Assembly (NCBI GenBank): GCA_030630445.1
Contig: DAOVNC010000023.1
Coordinates: 1-16,409, forward strand
Length of the DNA stretch: 16,409 nt
Source: Kiritimatiellales bacterium
Lineage (GTDB): Bacteria; Verrucomicrobiota; Kiritimatiellia; Kiritimatiellales; Pontiellaceae
Direction: 5' to 3'
In this document: positions 15,084 through 16,409 of the stretch, in pieces
Position numbering within the stretch: the first letter of the stretch is position 1
Layout: the number at the start of each line of letters is the position of its first letter
Program-made: the position numbers and the translations under genes
The notes under the pieces: generated by a model
Database searches by the model: none
Seen by the model: only the letters and a program-made list of their open reading frames with translations
Told to the model about the DNA's origin: nothing

Positions 15084-16247
15084 ATGTATTCCGGAGCAAC
15101 GGTCTTTTCCCAGTTGATGCAGCAGCTTCCATGGTGGCGGTTCCAGACGTTTGTCGACCGCTATCAAGGCGACTACAAGGTCAAGACTTTCAGGTGCGCC
15201 GAACACTTCCGGGTGATGGCCTTTGCACAGCTGACCTATCGCGAGAGCCTACGCGACATCGAGGCTTGCCTGCGCGCCATGGAACCCAAACTTTATCACA
15301 TGGGCATTCACAGCACCGTGTCGCGCAACAACCTTTCGAACGCGAACGAAACTCGCGACTGGCGCATCTACGCCGAGTTTGCTCAAGTGCTGATCCGGCA
15401 GGCCAGGGCGCTTTATGCGGACGACTCCAAATTTCCAGATCTCGACGCGACGGTCTACGCCCTCGATTCGAGCACGATCGATCTTTGCATGGCCCTGTTT
15501 CCGTGGGCGCATTTCCGGCGGACGAAAAGTGCCGTGAAGATGCACACGCTACTCAATCTCTGCGGCAATATCCCCGAGTTCATCCTGATAACAGAGGGGA
15601 ACGTGCACGATGTGAACGTGCTCGATCACATCATCCCGTTGCCGGGAGCCTACTATGTGATGGACCGGGCCTACCTCGATTTCGGACGGCTCCATACGTT
15701 ACATACGCTCAAAGCCTATTTCGTCACCCGAGCCAAAAAGAATTTCCAGTTTCGGCGCCGGTATTCGCACCCCGTGGATCGAAGCACCGGGATCATTTGC
15801 GACCAGACGGTGGTACTCACCGGATTCCATCCGAAACAGAGCTATCCCGAGGCGTTGCGAAGAATCAAGTACCGCGATCCCGACGGACGGGTGCTGGTGT
15901 TCCTGACCAACGATTTTTCAATCCCGGCTCTGCTGGTTGCCGATCTGTACAAGGGTCGTTGGCAGATCGAACTGTTTTTCAAATGGATAAAGCAGCATCT
16001 TCGGATCAAAGCCTTTTTTGGCACCAGCGCAAACGCCGTCAAAACACAGATTTGGATCGCCGTCTGCGTTTACCTGCTCGTGGCCGTCATAAAGAAGCGG
16101 CTAAAAATCGACCGCTCGCTCTACACAATTCTACAGATTTTGAGTGTGTCCGTTTTCGAGAAAACACCGCTATTACAGGCTTTTCAGGGAGCGAGTCACT
16201 CAAACGAAGGTGGCGGCAGTTGTAACCAGTTGTCGCTGTGGGACTAA
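15084..16247 (+). CDS. IS4-family transposase with DUF4372-like N-terminus
   Basis: The 387-residue DDE transposase would cut and join the ends of its own element. Its N-terminus (VFSQLMQQLP, then FRCAEHFRVMAFAQLTYRESLRDIE) is of the DUF4372 type found in one IS4 subgroup. Catalytic residues are visible: Asp128 in YALDSST, Asp194 in VMDRAYLDF, and Glu296 in the YKGRWQIELFFKWIKQHL block (289-306) typical of IS4. ATG 15084 has GGAGG with a seven-base spacer; the frame is also open from ATG 15054 without such a site. No frameshift or stop interrupts it, and the length is normal, so it is likely functional. Confidence 0.95.
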   Translation: MYSGATVFSQLMQQLPWWRFQTFVDRYQGDYKVKTFRCAEHFRVMAFAQLTYRESLRDIEACLRAMEPKLYHMGIHSTVSRNNLSNANETRDWRIYAEFAQVLIRQARALYADDSKFPDLDATVYALDSSTIDLCMALFPWAHFRRTKSAVKMHTLLNLCGNIPEFILITEGNVHDVNVLDHIIPLPGAYYVMDRAYLDFGRLHTLHTLKAYFVTRAKKNFQFRRRYSHPVDRSTGIICDQTVVLTGFHPKQSYPEALRRIKYRDPDGRVLVFLTNDFSIPALLVADLYKGRWQIELFFKWIKQHLRIKAFFGTSANAVKTQIWIAVCVYLLVAVIKKRLKIDRSLYTILQILSVSVFEKTPLLQAFQGASHSNEGGGSCNQLSLWD

Positions 16248-16250
16248 TAC

Positions 16251-16263
16251 TGGGACACTAGTG
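16251..16263 (-). repeat. Right terminal inverted repeat of the IS4 element
   Basis: TGGGACACTAGTG on the plus strand is the inverted counterpart of the left end and directly abuts the right target duplication. Confidence 0.85.
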
Positions 16264-16272
16264 AAATGAAAT
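16264..16272. repeat. Target-site duplication, right copy (9 bp)
   Basis: AAATGAAAT is identical to 14942-14950. Removing the element and one copy restores an open reading frame across the junction. Confidence 0.93.
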
Positions 16273-16409
16273 AATAACATTCAGAGATGATGAAGGTACA
16301 TATGTTGATCTCAAAGGACATGAAGGTGGAGATTGCTTTGTTAGCATTGGATACGGAGTTACTGAAAAATCAGCATGGAAAGCAGCAAAATTGAATCTCG
16401 AAAAAATGA
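16273..16409 (+). pseudogene. 3' part of the small gene split by the IS4 element, cut by the window edge
   Basis: After the element is removed, the frame from ATG 14928 continues here as ITFRDDEGTYVDLKG, then GGDCFVSIGYGVTEKS, then a likely helix AWKAAKLNLEKM. It is still open at the last base. At least 53 residues are predicted for the original protein. The DNA is markedly A+T-rich compared with the sulfatase gene and has different codon choice, which suggests acquired DNA. I recognise no family. Without its own start it is unlikely to be expressed as a normal protein. Confidence 0.65.

Larger units (their letters stand above)
14951..16263 (+). mobile_element. Complete IS4-family insertion sequence, 1313 bp
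   Basis: The element is bounded by imperfect inverted ends: left CACTGCTGTCCCA, right (reverse complement) CACTAGTGTCCCA, 11 of 13 identical. Identical 9-bp direct repeats flank it. It contains one intact transposase gene transcribed left to right, with about 130 bp before it and 16 bp after. The element is GC-richer than the DNA on either side. It looks intact and recently moved. Confidence 0.93.

Noticed and set aside
16286..16396. Short alternative frame starting ATGATGAAGG at the right edge
   Set aside because: The other frame joins exactly to the ribosome-binding site and start left of the IS element across the target duplication, which is stronger evidence.

Overview
The window most likely comes from a Kiritimatiellota bacterium (PVC group, Pontiella-like); this is inferred, not proven. 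The pointers are a 51-residue small basic protein of the type described from Chlamydiae and Verrucomicrobia, a large secreted formylglycine sulfatase with Ig-like and calcium-binding repeat modules, and a giant extracellular beta-helix protein with choice-of-anchor-Q-like modules. These are typical of marine polysaccharide-degrading members of that group. The core sequence is GC-rich, but the last ~1.7 kb apart from the insertion sequence is clearly richer in A+T.

Layout. Positions 1-3534 (+) hold the 3' part of a giant secreted repeat protein whose start lies outside the window. A decayed IS110-family transposase C-terminus follows (3575-3898). On the minus strand, 6760 down to 4076 is a methionine unit: promoter, SAM-I riboswitch, metY (O-acetylhomoserine sulfhydrylase), an intrinsic terminator, then metX (homoserine O-acyltransferase). 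A second minus-strand unit (8088 down to 7053) has a promoter, the small basic protein gene, a terminator, and an RluB-like pseudouridine synthase. A membrane-anchored DNA/RNA non-specific endonuclease (8138-9103, +) converges with glycyl-tRNA synthetase (9162-10706, -), with a two-hairpin element between them. Divergent from glyS is a small single-pass membrane protein. After a ~420-bp gap comes a 988-residue secreted sulfatase (11674-14640, +). The right edge is an A+T-rich accessory stretch in which a complete IS4-family element (14951-16263, perfect 9-bp target duplication) has split a small gene.

How the parts work together. MetX and MetY together make homocysteine by direct sulfhydrylation. 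The riboswitch gives feedback by S-adenosylmethionine, probably by hiding the metY ribosome-binding site. The giant protein and the sulfatase share a C-terminal design (acidic Asp-rich calcium-type repeat plus a ~65-residue beta domain), suggesting a common surface or export role.

The most notable observations are the exactly reconstructable gene interruption by the IS4 element, the SAM-I riboswitch with an RBS-sequestering platform, terminators placed a few bases before the start codons of metX and rluB, a dispersed two-hairpin repeat with conserved ends and a divergent core, and the shared C-terminal module. I found no CRISPR array, rRNA, tRNA or clear new defence system.
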